A stretch of 64,000 bases of DNA from Amphiduros pacificus (Eukaryota > Annelida > Polychaeta > Phyllodocida > Hesionidae): positions 56,421,879-56,485,878 of the forward strand of contig OX439003.1 of assembly GCA_949316495.1 (NCBI GenBank), given 5' to 3'. The first letter of the stretch is position 1. Each line of letters begins with the position of its first letter. Below are positions 47,441-59,474 of the stretch, piece after piece. The position numbers were made by a program, and so were the translations under genes. The notes under the pieces were generated by a model. It saw only the letters and a list, made by a program, of their open reading frames with translations. It did not search any database and was not told the DNA's origin.

Positions 47441-50189
47441 ACATTGGTTACATTTAATGAGAATGTTCTGGTTCCACTGAGCTGCATGTGTTTCCTGGCC
47501 ACGTATTTTATAGTTTGAGGTAGACTGCTGCTGTGCATTACCTACCACCAGAGGGCTCTGCCATGCCTGCCATGTGCACATCAATGCCTTCAATATTGTC
47601 AAATAAATTTGTTTCTTTATATTTCATTGCCGGTGTATACAATGATCTGGAGGGGCATTTGGACAGCTGAAGCAGAGTGGAGCCCAGACAGTTTGGACAA
47701 ATGATATTTATAAAACCAAGCAAACAAACACTGCTATCTGATGTAAAAAAGAATTCAAATTTCCTAACACAGAAATTTCTACATTCTGTGAAGGCAGATA
47801 ATTGAGTGTTTAGCCAATCTTGAAAATCAGGACTGGACAAAACAACCTATTAGATCTTTATAGAAGATAGCCAAATTGTCCCTGCTGTAAATGGCTGCAA
47901 TATTTCGTGATTTGGATTGAGACATCATATCGTTGCCATATGCATGTTACTTTATTATGTATAGAAATTGTAGACCTGTTTTATTCCTCACAATCTCAAT
48001 GACAAATATCCTTAATGTGTCAAACAATTATCACAGATGAGCTTCTTCCCATTGCAGGCCTATTAGTGTGGGGAGACAATCATTTGGAGACTGTGAAATC
48101 CAATTCTATCGTCAGTGATGTGTGTGTGCCCCACATGGCGATGCTCTCCCACTCCCACTTCCTTCACTTTATGAGTTTCATTTCTTCAAATCAGAATTGT
48201 TTACATCTTCTGATCAGATTAATCACACTAACATTTATCTGTGATCCATCATTATTGAAAAGAAATGGTTTAACCCTGTGGCTGCATGTAACAGAAAGTA
48301 ATCTCAACTTCTAATATAGACCTACATACCTGATCCTGCCCCTAATATTAGCTGGTAACCATGCCCTTATTGAAAATGGCTCTATATTAGATAGGTTGGT
48401 CATAATTACTGATATTCCTCAATGCCAATACATTCTATAAATGCACAGTTGTTTGGACTGCAATGGGTTAACAGAGAACGTGTCTCCTCCTTTATTAATG
48501 TTGTTTAGCTTTCATTAAATTAGGCTTGATTGTTTCAGGATTAATTCCAATCATCTTGCTCTTAATCTTACAAGATTATGGGAATCACTGCTGCCACAAA
48601 TCCACAAAGACAAACTCCAATACAACTATGTCACATACTAAATTAAAGTGCACAAGTTTGTGGACAACGTTTATCTATTTAATGCCACATTTGATGTGCA
48701 ATCAAGCAAAGAGTTCCCTTTATATCTTGGTATCATAAAACAATAGTCTATCTAAACCATGTATGGAATGGTGCACAAGATATGAGCCCGTCATTTCTCA
48801 GATTGCATCTTATATTCTGGCATGACTGCACTTAATGTATTATCACTTCTGATTGGTCACTTTTATCTGTTAAAAGAACAATACGACTCTGGGTCCTATG
48901 CTTGTGATAATCTCTCTCTAGTCAGCTCTATGCAGGCCTTTATCACTACCATTGGAAGAGGCATGTTATAACACAAGCTTCTTCCAGAGAAATAATGTTG
49001 TGTTTAACCACTGCTGTTCAAACTGATTTAAATCTGTTGATTTCAAACCAAATTTCTTTTGCTGCTCAACACTTTAACAAGTTTAATGATGCGAGCGATA
49101 ATAGGGAAACTTCCGAGCCACTTCCTGCTCTAAAATGAATGGCCAATTGGAGCACATTTTGTTTTAATTAGATAACAAGTTGAGAGGAAAGCTGACTAAA
49201 GTGACAGATGAGTGAGGATCTGAGTGTGACTCTGTGGGCCCTGGCTGAAGTCTAGATTCGTCAGCAACCTTGCTTAAATTAGTACAATATCCCAGAACCG
49301 TGCTCCTTCATTATGCAAATCAATCACCGCAGTACTGCTTGCCTCTCAATTATGGTCCTCCCGGACAAATTCTCTTTACAATTATTTTTGCAGCAACCCA
49401 CATGAAAAGAAAAGGGAAAATTCTGAAATTTCATTTCATCTTTGTCTTGTTGGACAGATACGAGAAACATGTTCACTGCGCTATTTTTTCCCCTCAAAAA
49501 CTCCATTAAGACAGCAATCTATGGTTAATAATAGCAACCTTTCTCTCATACAAACCTGCAAATTAAAATCTGCAAACTGAGTTTGTGTTGTGAAGTTACA
49601 TAGAAAGTAAGTGGATGCGATAATACCATCATCCAGATCTATATTTATCGCAGATTTGCATATATTCATTGAAGCATATATGAAGATAAAGACGGCAAGT
49701 TGAAAGCTGGCAACATCATTGCCCCACTGTCTAACTCATTCTTACTGTCGTCTTTCTTCACCAGGCCGCTGTGTGTTTGTTGGCTTTGCACAATGTTTTA
49801 TACATTAGATTGGAAGCTTGATCAGACGCTCCCACAGACCCCTGCAACCCACATCCACCGCTGAAATAATAATGATAATCTGCACAGCAGACATGAGATT
49901 GAATTTGCTATTAAAAATTGCTGGAGCATTAAATACTGAAGATGTTTGAGCTAGCAGGGGGAATGCTGACAAAAGGTGATGTTTGGATAAGAACAAGTAA
50001 CAAGAACTTACCAATGACGCTCTTATCAGTCTCATGCAATAAAACACATGAAAAATACACAAGATGAGAGCCTACATACAAAACAGGCTACACAAAGACC
50101 TGGCAAGATGCGCACAGATTGCATTACAAATACTGCAAGCAAACATAGCAGAGACAGTGCAGCTGATATTGGCTGGTAATAAGGGTAGG
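47441..50189. other. Unique intergenic sequence, no gene seen
   Basis: This is about 2.7 kb of AT-rich sequence. Open frames of 60-100 codons occur on both strands (for example 48015-48314 +, 47538-47840 -, 49270-49509 +). None shows a recognisable domain or repeated composition, so I treat them as chance. Confidence 0.45.
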
Positions 50190-50545
50190 ATGTGACAAGT
50201 CCAGCGTCCCATCCCTCTAAATACAACCACTCCCAGATCAATGCGGACCTTATTCTGACAGCCATAAAAGGGGTGAAATGTGGCACCCCAGTCCAACGTC
50301 CCATCCCTCTAAATACAACCACTCCCATGTCAATGTGGACCTTATTCTGACAGCCATAAAAGGGGTAAAATGTGGCAAGTCCAGCGTCCCATCCCTCTAA
50401 ATACAACCACTCCCAAATCAATGCAGACCTTATTCTGACAGCCATAAAAGGGGTGAAATATGGCACCCCATCCCTCTAAATACACAACCACTCCCTAATC
50501 AATGGTGACCTTATTCTGACAGCCATGAAAGGGCTGGGATGTGTC
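50190..50545. repeat. Tandem repeat of ~81-93 bp, four copies
   Basis: Each copy contains CCCATCCCTCTAAATACAAC, GACCTTATTCTGACAGCCAT and AAAAGGGGTGAAATGTGGCA. Copies begin at about 50206, 50299, 50386 and 50467. Length differences come from the spacer holding CCAGTCCAACG or CAAGTCCAGCG. The minus-strand open frame through it (50032-50466) is probably fortuitous. Confidence 0.88.
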
Positions 50546-52373
50546 ATAACAGCCCCTTTTTTGCCTTGTTGACTTTGAAGTAAGTACCTTTTTGACTTAA
50601 ATTATGTTGTAATATATTCTTTCCAATGTTATCATTTCCCAACTTTCAGAGCATTTCCACAACTCAGACTTTTACATATTCTAGTTTTTCATCAAGAATT
50701 ACTGTGGATCAAGAACAGAATGTAAGATTTCTCATTTCAGAGTTGTAATAATATGGGCTATAGAGTGCACTAGTGTACGTTGTGTGTCTTCATTGTGCAG
50801 CCAGACGACAGTCAACTCCCTGCCCAGCTTTATTGGCTGTTACTCCAGTCTAGGCCATCTCTCACCACTAAATTAATCTCACACCAGGCCAATTGGGCCA
50901 ACTATTCAAGTAGAAAATTAAATCTTTGTCACACCTCTGGGGAGTGCGCTACTCTTGGCGTGTTTGTCTTGGGCAGCGGGAGAGAATCTTGGCTGCAATA
51001 AGATTACTCCTCCCCTCTTCACACCTTTCGGACGTCCTTCACGTGACTTTGTTACCTCCAGATTGTATTAGGTTCATCTTGGCAGCTTTAACATCATTAA
51101 CCTTTGCCTCATTCAGGACGTCCTGTGGCTATCGTCCCGTCTTGATGATGAGCCTCAACCTACTTCCTGTTTCACACAGATTATCACTAATCCACTCACT
51201 AAGCCTTCCTAATCTAATACTAATCTTACTTCGTCCTCTGAGATGATGACCCACACTAATGTAAGCTTTAGTATTTGTTGTTCTATATAATAATCTATAT
51301 AATAAAGTGGTTGTACATAGTCTCAATCTCGACAATATATTACCTCTGGAATGGTTACAACTGTAAACACATACATCTGACTAGAGAGCCTTCTTGTATA
51401 ATACACTGGTCATAGTCGTTCAAAGATGGCAGAGAGGGGAGAATGAAATGATTTCTTAACATGATTGACAATGCCGTAATACAACCTCTTTATTCAATCA
51501 CGTTTGTTTGAAATTCCTTTACATAATCATGTGGATGGTCTTTTATTGAAATCTCATAATTTCATCCCACTTTACAGATTCCTTAAAGTTTCAATGGCAG
51601 ATTAATCATGTTTAATCCCATCTGAGCTTGTTACCTAAATTGCCTAACATTCTTAAATTGCATCAAGTCATTTGCATTCTGATTTACGTAAGAAAGCATC
51701 AATTATATTACAAAAATCTGATCACTGTCTTATTTTTATATCCAATTTTTGTCTTTAAAAGGAAATTGACAGTATGAATCCATTTTGTGAGAGATGAATT
51801 TCATTATGTGGAGATTAATTAAGCAGTATGGCTGCCATAACAATACCAAGATGCATGATAATAAAATAATGATGGTGTTGTTACTACATATTTATCATCA
51901 TCAAGTTTAACATCTGCAATGTGTCTTTAATTAAATCGGTGTGATTTATGCACTGTTGCATTCAGTATGCATGGGTACACATACACCCAGCTGTACGGTT
52001 ACCTCAGTTAATCCCTCGGAGACATGCCCCAGACAGCAACTAGCTATGTGCATATATAACAGAATGGAAAAGAACTAACAGCATATTTCGCCAGACAAGA
52101 ACATCATTAAGTGACAATAAAAGAAAGGAGCACTGTCTTCTATTATAAATTCCAGGCAGGCCAGTGAGGTGAGGTTATTTATGTCAAATCTGTTATGTCA
52201 TGTGTTTGGCACCAGTCATATTCTTGCCATCTTCGTTCCACCCTCAATGCCAGTAAAGCTAATATTTTTATAAATTTGCATGAAATTACCTTTCAAAAAT
52301 GTTTTTATCATTGCTTTCACTGATATGGATTAACTGACATTTTGATAATAATAAACATATGTTTCTGACATTG
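50546..52373. other. Unique intergenic sequence, no gene seen
   Basis: This is AT-rich sequence. The open frames at 50780-51246 (+) and 51129-51335 (-) have no recognised motif. No RNA gene or mobile element is identified. Confidence 0.4.
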
Positions 52374-52560
52374 TTGTTTATTGCCAAATCAATGAATAAT
52401 ATATTTCAATAAACATTAAAAACAATACATGACCATATCATTGGGTATTACCTGATAATAACTCTTATCAGTTGTTTATTGCCAAATCAATGAACTATAT
52501 ATTTCAATAAACATTAGAAACAATACATGGCCATATCATTGGGTATTACCTGACAATAAC
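52374..52560. repeat. Tandem duplication, ~100-bp unit, two copies
   Basis: GTTTATTGCCAAATCAATGA through ATCATTGGGTATTACCTG is present twice, about 100 bp apart, with only a few substitutions. This is a recent tandem duplication. Confidence 0.9.
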
Positions 52561-55167
52561 AGCAGACATAAGCATATCATATATAGCACCCAGGCTCTGG
52601 AGGTAAATCTCCACTGTACCCTATTATTTAGGAAGGCTCTCCTCAGACTGGAGATGGACTAGATACAAGCCTAGGTGAGAGAGAGGTATTGGTACCATCT
52701 TCCCACTTGCCCATGCTCTATGCACATTTCTGCTGAGTGGTTGTTGTGGCCACAAGCTGTGAAGCCTGTCATGTTAACCTCTCATTAGTTAAATCATCGT
52801 CCACTTGCATTTTACACAACAGGCGTCCTGAGCTTCACAGCGCTCTGCCTTCTTGTCATTAATCTCACTTTCATCAGCATCATTGTGGGAAATTACAACC
52901 ATTTTGCTGCAATCACTCCGCCAAACAAAAGACAGGGTGTCAAAATTTATAGAAATAAATCACACTCAATTAATTATCAAGTAATGATTGTCCAGGGTTT
53001 GGTTTGCTCACACCTCGCAGACAAACTGCACACAATTGTCTCCAAGGAAGCCGTAAACTTGGCGTCCCTCATTGTGAAATCTCGTCAGGTTTCAACAAAG
53101 CAACTATTCACTAACTAAGGTAATTTTGTACTTGTGTGATGAAGCCATTTAACTGACCAGACACATCAGGTCAAATCCACACCCTCTCTGCTCAAAAGAT
53201 CTCAACTCACACTGTAAAAAAAAAAAAAAAAAAAAGAGAAAAGATTTACCATTTGTTGAATTTTAATTAAAAGTGCATGGTTTTTTCAATTCCAGAGGCA
53301 ATAACTTTTATTCTGCCACAAGCATCTGTCAGAGAGGTCATTTATTTCCATTATGAGGCATTATGGGATGTGGTAAATGATACAAGGCTTCGTGATTCAG
53401 TCATATTTATCACAGTGATATCTCCTATGATGTTTAATGAGAATCTATTAATTATGACCATTTGATGGGACCGATGGGGTGAGGCTGAGACAGGTGAGTG
53501 TCACATACCCTCTGCACAGAGGTCAGGCAGAGGTCAGAGGTCACAGACCCTCCACACATTCCTGCACATTCCATGTTCTATATACAACTCCCACAATCCC
53601 TTCATTAGAATAAAAATAAATATCATATTAAGAATGACTTTATTCTGTGTCCATTTTTGTTTTCCCCAAACAAGCGAGGACTTGAGTGTTAATGGGAATG
53701 CAATGGCAGCATTAAGGAGAGGTATTTGGCAAAATGAGATGGCTGCATGGTCATGATCCAGGCACAGATCACATGGATCAAACACTGATCTTCCCCTGCA
53801 CTGACATCTGGTGGCAGTTATTTGACAGGAAGTCACATCAAAGTGTCTGTAAATACCTGCAAGAGGTCTTCATATGATACAGAGGCTTGCTTTGTAAACG
53901 AGGGCCTTAATAGGTGTCGTGTCAGCGGGATTTATGAGTGCTCTTTGATTCAGCAGAAAATATCAATGCTTGCAGACTCATGCATTCCTAAATGCCACTG
54001 TGGTGAAATGCTTGTGAAGTGCACACATGCACGGCACTGGTCTCACCATGTCCCTTATTGTACGCAGCTTTATACAGGTTCATAGACAGCTCTACCTTGT
54101 ATTTGTCATTTATCTCTGCCATGTATAGCCTTTCTATGAGTGACTACTATGTCCTTCTGCATGACAAGACATGGACAAGAAGAAGGCATAGGCGCCACCT
54201 GCTGGCTTCGGTCATGCCACCTGGTGGCCTCAGATGCGAGACCTTTCCCCTCAAGCTGGGCCTTTTGATTCATGATTTTTCTGATCAGCTCTGACGTGCT
54301 TCCTCAGCCTAATTATATTATCTACTACTATCTCAGCACACTTAAGGTGAAATGGTAGTGGTTTACACCCCCACCTGGTGGTCACATCTTTCATGCCTTT
54401 TTTGGCTTTGCATGATTTAAACTCCCCCTGATAAGACTTGGCATGAGCCAGACCATGATTAAGTCTACGTGTTTCTAGCCAGACACTAACATACTCATAA
54501 TATATTGTGCCCTTTTCAGGAACAATCATGTATCTTTAACTGAGCATATAGCTCACCCAATGAATGCTACAAATATGATTATTCACAATATCGATATGTT
54601 TTCTTTTGGTTTGTGCAGACAAGATTAAATAATGGAGGTATGGACTGTGTATGATAGGTTGTCCTGCCTTCATGACAGGCTGTGTCTGCACCAACTTACA
54701 TAAGGAATTATACATGACACTATGGCAGGCCGGGCTGGGGCCTTGCATCTGCCGGTAATATCACTCCACAATTCTCATGTTTCTGTCATGATATAGAGCC
54801 TGTATATTGTCTACCCAGGTGGGTAATCAGATTATAAATGTTGAGAGCATGCCGCAGATGGGACATGTAGCAGGGAGGCATCATGTCTGCATTGCTGAGG
54901 TCTCATCCACTACCTTAATACACCGACCAACCCCAGCAACAGTCACCCGAAAATGCCTTCTGCTAAATTAACAGGCAGGTAATTGTACAAAACAAACAAT
55001 TGCAGTTGGTCTACTGAAATACTATTATCTAGGTAAAGTTAGTAATTTATAATCTCAGAAAAACTAGTAGCTCTATAAGGTGGGAAGGTGTTAGTTGAAC
55101 ATTTAAAGAATCAGCTGCTCCATAGATTTTGAAATGTCAGTTGCTCTATAAAATGTTACGTATTATT
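52561..55167. other. Unique intergenic sequence, no gene seen
   Basis: It includes an oligo-A tract at about 53216-53235 and several scattered 60-100-codon frames (52885-53118, 53822-54294 +; 53534-53836, 54251-54748 -). None has a recognisable domain. 'CACCTGGTGG'-like phrases recur between 53800 and 55780 without forming an array. Confidence 0.4.
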
Positions 55168-55580
55168 TGCTCTATAATCTGGAAAGAGTTAGTTACTCTA
55201 TTATCTGGAAAGAGTTAGTTACTCTATAGTCTGGGAAGAGTTAGTTACTCTATAGTCTGGGAAGAGTTAGTTACTCTATAGTCTGGGAAGAGTTAGTTAC
55301 TCTATAATCTGGGAAGAGTTAGTTACTCTATAATCTGGGAAGAGTTAGTTACTCTATAATCTGGGAAGAGTTAGTTACTCTATAGTCTGGGAAGAGTTAG
55401 TTACTCTATAATCTGGGAAGAGTTAGTTACTCTATAGTCTGGGAAGAGTTAGTTACTCTATAATCTGGGAAGAGTTAGTTACTCTACAGTCTGGGAAGAG
55501 TTAGTTACTCTATAGTCTGGGAAGAGTTAGTTACTCTATAATCTGGGAAGAGTTAGTTACTCTATAATCTGGGAAGAGTT
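55168..55580. repeat. 26-bp minisatellite, ~16 copies
   Basis: The unit is TCTGGGAAGAGTTAGTTACT plus CTATAA/CTATAG. The first copies carry GGAAAGAG. The units alternate ATAATCT and ATAGTCT. The array is very homogeneous. Confidence 0.95.
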
Positions 55581-56007
55581 ATCATGTAGCCTGTAAAATG
55601 ATATTTGTTTTGTTGGCCTAAAACCATAAATGTATGAGGAAAAAAAAGATTTGCAATACTAATATAATAGTCTGATGCAATTCTGAGTAATGTCCAAGCA
55701 CTGTACAGGAGAATGTATGGGGAATGGAGTCTCGTATACTGAGTCATAGTGTCACCAAAAGGCCCCCTGGTGGCTGATAGAACAGACTTTCCTATCCTGA
55801 CCTCTCACCTCTGTGCTGTCCCCTCGTGGGCTCTTGGAACTTGTCTATATATATGTCATGTCAGTGCCATCTGATGGGCTTGCTTTGAGCCAGCCAGTGC
55901 ACTGTATGCATATATCAGCAATGCTTGATGGCCTGGCAGTTTGGTCTGAGTTGACATGGCTACAGAAATATATGGTCATCACGTAGTTCTCACAATTCCT
56001 ACTCTGC
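55581..56007. other. Spacer between two arrays
   Basis: This is unique sequence between the 26-bp and 16-bp arrays. No gene or RNA is recognised. Confidence 0.45.
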
Positions 56008-56958
56008 AGGGATACAGCCATCCTGTGATACGGCCATCCTGGGATACGGCCATCCTGGGATACAGCCATCCTCTGATACGGCCATCCTGGGATACGGCCA
56101 TCCTGGGATACGGCCATCCTGGGATACGGTCATCCTCTGATACGGCCATCCTGGGATACGGCCATCCTGGGATACGGCCATCCTGGGATACGGCCATCTT
56201 GGGATACGGTCATCCTGGGATACGGCCATCCTGGGATACGGCCATCCTCTGATACGGCCATCCTCTGATACGGCCATCCTGGGATACGGCCATCCTCTGA
56301 TACGGCCATCCTGGGATACGGCCATCCTGGGATACGGCCATCCTGGGATACGGCCATCCTGGGATACGGCCATCCTGGGATACGGCCATCCTGTGATACG
56401 GCCATCCTGGGATACGGCCATCCTGGGATATGGCCATCCTCTGATACGGCCATCCTCTGATACGGCCATCCTGGGATACAGCCATCCTCTGATACGGCCA
56501 TCCTCTGATACGGCCATCCTGGGATACAGCCATCCTGGGATACAGCCATCCTGGGATACGGCCATACTGGGATACGGCCATCCTGGGATACGGCCATCCT
56601 CTGATACGGCCATCCTCTGATACGGCCATCCTGGGATACGGCCATCCTCTGATACGGCCATCCTGGGATACGGTCATCCTGGGATACAGCCCTCCTGTGA
56701 TACAGCCATCCTGTGATACAGCCATCCTGGGATACAGCCCTCCTGGGGCACAGCCATCCCGGGATACAGCCATCCTGTGATACGGCCATCCTCTGATACG
56801 GCCATCCTGGGATACGGCCATCCTCTGATACGGCCATCCTCTGATACGGCCATCCTGGGATACGGCCATCCTGGGATACGGCCATCCTGGGATACGGCCA
56901 TCCTGGGATACAGCCATCCTGGGATACAGCCATCCTGGGGCACAGCCATCATGTGATA
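56008..56958. repeat. 16-bp minisatellite, ~59 copies
   Basis: The unit is GATACGGCCATCCTGG, with variants TGATACGG (CTCTGATACGG), CAGCC and GTCATCC. The 16-bp period cycles through all frames. The unit lacks stops on the minus strand, giving 16-residue periodic frames (MAVSQDGRIPGWPYPR) of up to 267 codons in several registers at once. This is a composition artefact. The last units, with GGGGCACAGCC, are degenerate. Confidence 0.96.
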
Positions 56959-58259
56959 CACTTTGTGCTTATTTCAGTTAATATCAAACATTATGAAAAG
57001 ACATTATTTTTAAAATTTCTGGTTTGCTATTATTAAATAAATTCTTAGACCTTTATTATTCTTACTTTCCTGGAGGACCAAAAACGCAGGAAAGTAGATC
57101 TGTGAGGAATGAGTGAGTAGTAACATGGGTTTTTCTACGCCTATTAATCGCATGTCCAATTATGCGTTTGCAGTGTCCATGTTCCCAGACACAACCAAAG
57201 GTCTGGCCTGTCCTCCACTATTTTATTTGGTCCTTACTAAATTAAACATAAGCCAGATAGGCTTGTGTGGACACTACAATAAAATGATTTTATACCGACA
57301 AAAAGGATGGTGCTACAACAAAATGGTTTCATCTTACAGAGATTAAAATTAATGTCAAACTAACACTGCCTTCAAAGACTTCAGCATGGGCAAGATGCAG
57401 ACTGTATGCAGACTGTTCTGATACAGACTGTATTGTTTTTATTTCCAGTTTACAGCGCCATAGCAGCCTGATAGTGTGATGCCTATCAGGGAGGGTAATC
57501 ACAACGCAAGCCATGTCCCACATACAATTTGTTGCATATGATGTCTTCCTGCAGACTCTATGGGGATGCGAGAAGTCCAGTCCATTTTTCCAATGTCAAA
57601 GATCTTTTCATCTGCAACCTTGAATTGAACTTTCTTTTCCAAAATGACCTGTCTGTGACCTTACACTGACAACACTGAGCCTATCTAGATGTGTTTTCTT
57701 GCAGATATTGTCAGACCAGACAAGGCATTGTCAAACTGATCAATCAATCTCGTCCCACATTGCATCCCTTTACTTGATGTGTCTATTTTTGATAAATCTC
57801 CAATGCACATCTACTTCTGATGTGTCCCACAATGCACTTCTACTTCTGATGTGTCCCACAATGCACTTCTATTTCTTGTGTAGCCCACTTTGCCCTCTGC
57901 TTCAGTTTCAAACCTCTCTCAGTGTGTGAAGAACAACCAAGCAATGCATTGAAATCAATCTCAGGCTATGGCAGGTCTAACTATAAAACTAAATGAGTAC
58001 AATTTGTGAGTATCACATCCCACACAGGTGACAGATAAAATGAAAACATTCAAGAACATATATGTAAGATGGCGTTACAGTGATGAGTAAATAACACCTA
58101 AGATAACTTGAAAGTAAAGAGAACATTAGATAGCTTGAGAGTAAAGAGAACATTAGATAGCTTGAGAGTAAAGAAGACACAAGATTGTTTGACAGATGAC
58201 AGAGCACAAGATTGCTTGTAGGAAAGGAAATAAAAGATGGGATGACAGTTTGAAGAACA
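56959..58259. other. Unique sequence with two small tandem repeats
   Basis: There are three copies of a ~28-bp repeat (CACTTCTACTTCTGATGTGT plus CCCACAATG) at about 57800-57880. Three copies of a 27-bp repeat (GAGAGTAAAGAGAACATTAG plus ATAGCTT) lie at about 58100-58185. No gene is recognised. Confidence 0.55.
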
Positions 58260-59474
58260 CACGAGCCCCATTATCATACTGAACCTCAGATTGTCCGCCA
58301 ACATTACATAGAGCCCCATTATAACACTGAACCTCAGATTGTCCGCCAACATTACATAGAGTCCCATTATAACAGTGAACCTCAGATTGTCCGCCAACAT
58401 TACATAGAGCCCCATTATAACACTGAACCTCAGATTGTCCCCCGACATTACATAGAGCCCCATTATAACACTGAACCTCAGATTGTCCCCCGACATTACA
58501 TAGAGTCCCATTATAACAGTGAACCTCAGATTGTCCCCCGACATTACATAGAGCCCCATTATAACACTGAACCTCAGATTGTCCGCCAACATTACATAGA
58601 GTCCCATTATAACACTGAACCTCAGATTGTCCCCCGACATTACATAGAGCCCCATTATATCACTGAACCTCAGATTGTCCCCCGACATTACATAGAGCCC
58701 CATTATAACACTGAACCTCAGATTGTCCCCCGACATTACATAGAGCCCCATTATAACACTGAACCTCAGATTGTCCCCTAACATTGCATAGAGTCCCATT
58801 ATAACACTTAACCTCAGATTGTCCCCTAACATTACATCGAGTCCCATTATAACACTGAACCTCAGATTGTCCGCCAACATTGCATAGAGTCCCATTATAA
58901 CACTGAACCTCAGATTGTCCCCCGACATTATATAGAGCCCCATTATATCACTGAACCTCATATTGTCCCCCAACATTACATAGAGCCCCATTATATCACT
59001 GAATCTCAGATTGTCCCCTAACATTGCATAGAGTCCCATTATAACACTGAACCTCAGATTGTCCCCTAACATTACATAGAGCCCCATTATAACACTGAAC
59101 CTCAGATTGTCCCCTAACATTACATAGAGCCCCATTATAACACTGAACCTCAGATTGTCCGCCAACATTACATAGAGCCCCATTATAACACTGAACCTCA
59201 GATTGTCTCCTAACATTACATAGAGCCCCATTATAACACTGAACCTCAGATTGTCCACTAACATTACATAGAGCCCCATTATAACACTGAACCTCAGATT
59301 GTCCCCTAACATTACATAGAGCCCCATTATAACACTGAACCTCAGATTGTCCGCCAACATTACATAGAGCCCCATTATAACACTGAACCTCAGATTGTCC
59401 CCTAACATTACATAGAGCCCCATTATATCACTGAACCTCAGATTGTCTCCTAACATTACATAGAGCCCCATTAT
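58260..59474. repeat. 48-bp minisatellite array, left part
   Basis: This is a tandem array of a 48-bp unit (TAGAGCCCCATTATAACACT plus GAACCTCAGATTGTCCCCTA plus ACATTACA), with about 25 copies. Variants include GTCCGCC, GTCTCC, TTGCAT and GAGTCCC. The minus strand is open for 457 codons because 48 is divisible by three. The array stops at CCATTAT where the second LINE begins. Confidence 0.96.

Noticed and set aside
48015-48314. 99-codon plus-strand frame
   Set aside because: It has a mixed hydrophobic composition but no recognisable motif, no homology to the cluster genes and no supporting signals.
50032-50466. 144-codon minus-strand frame with Trp/Phe/Tyr-rich repeats
   Set aside because: It follows the four-copy ~81-93-bp tandem repeat and has no independent coding signature.
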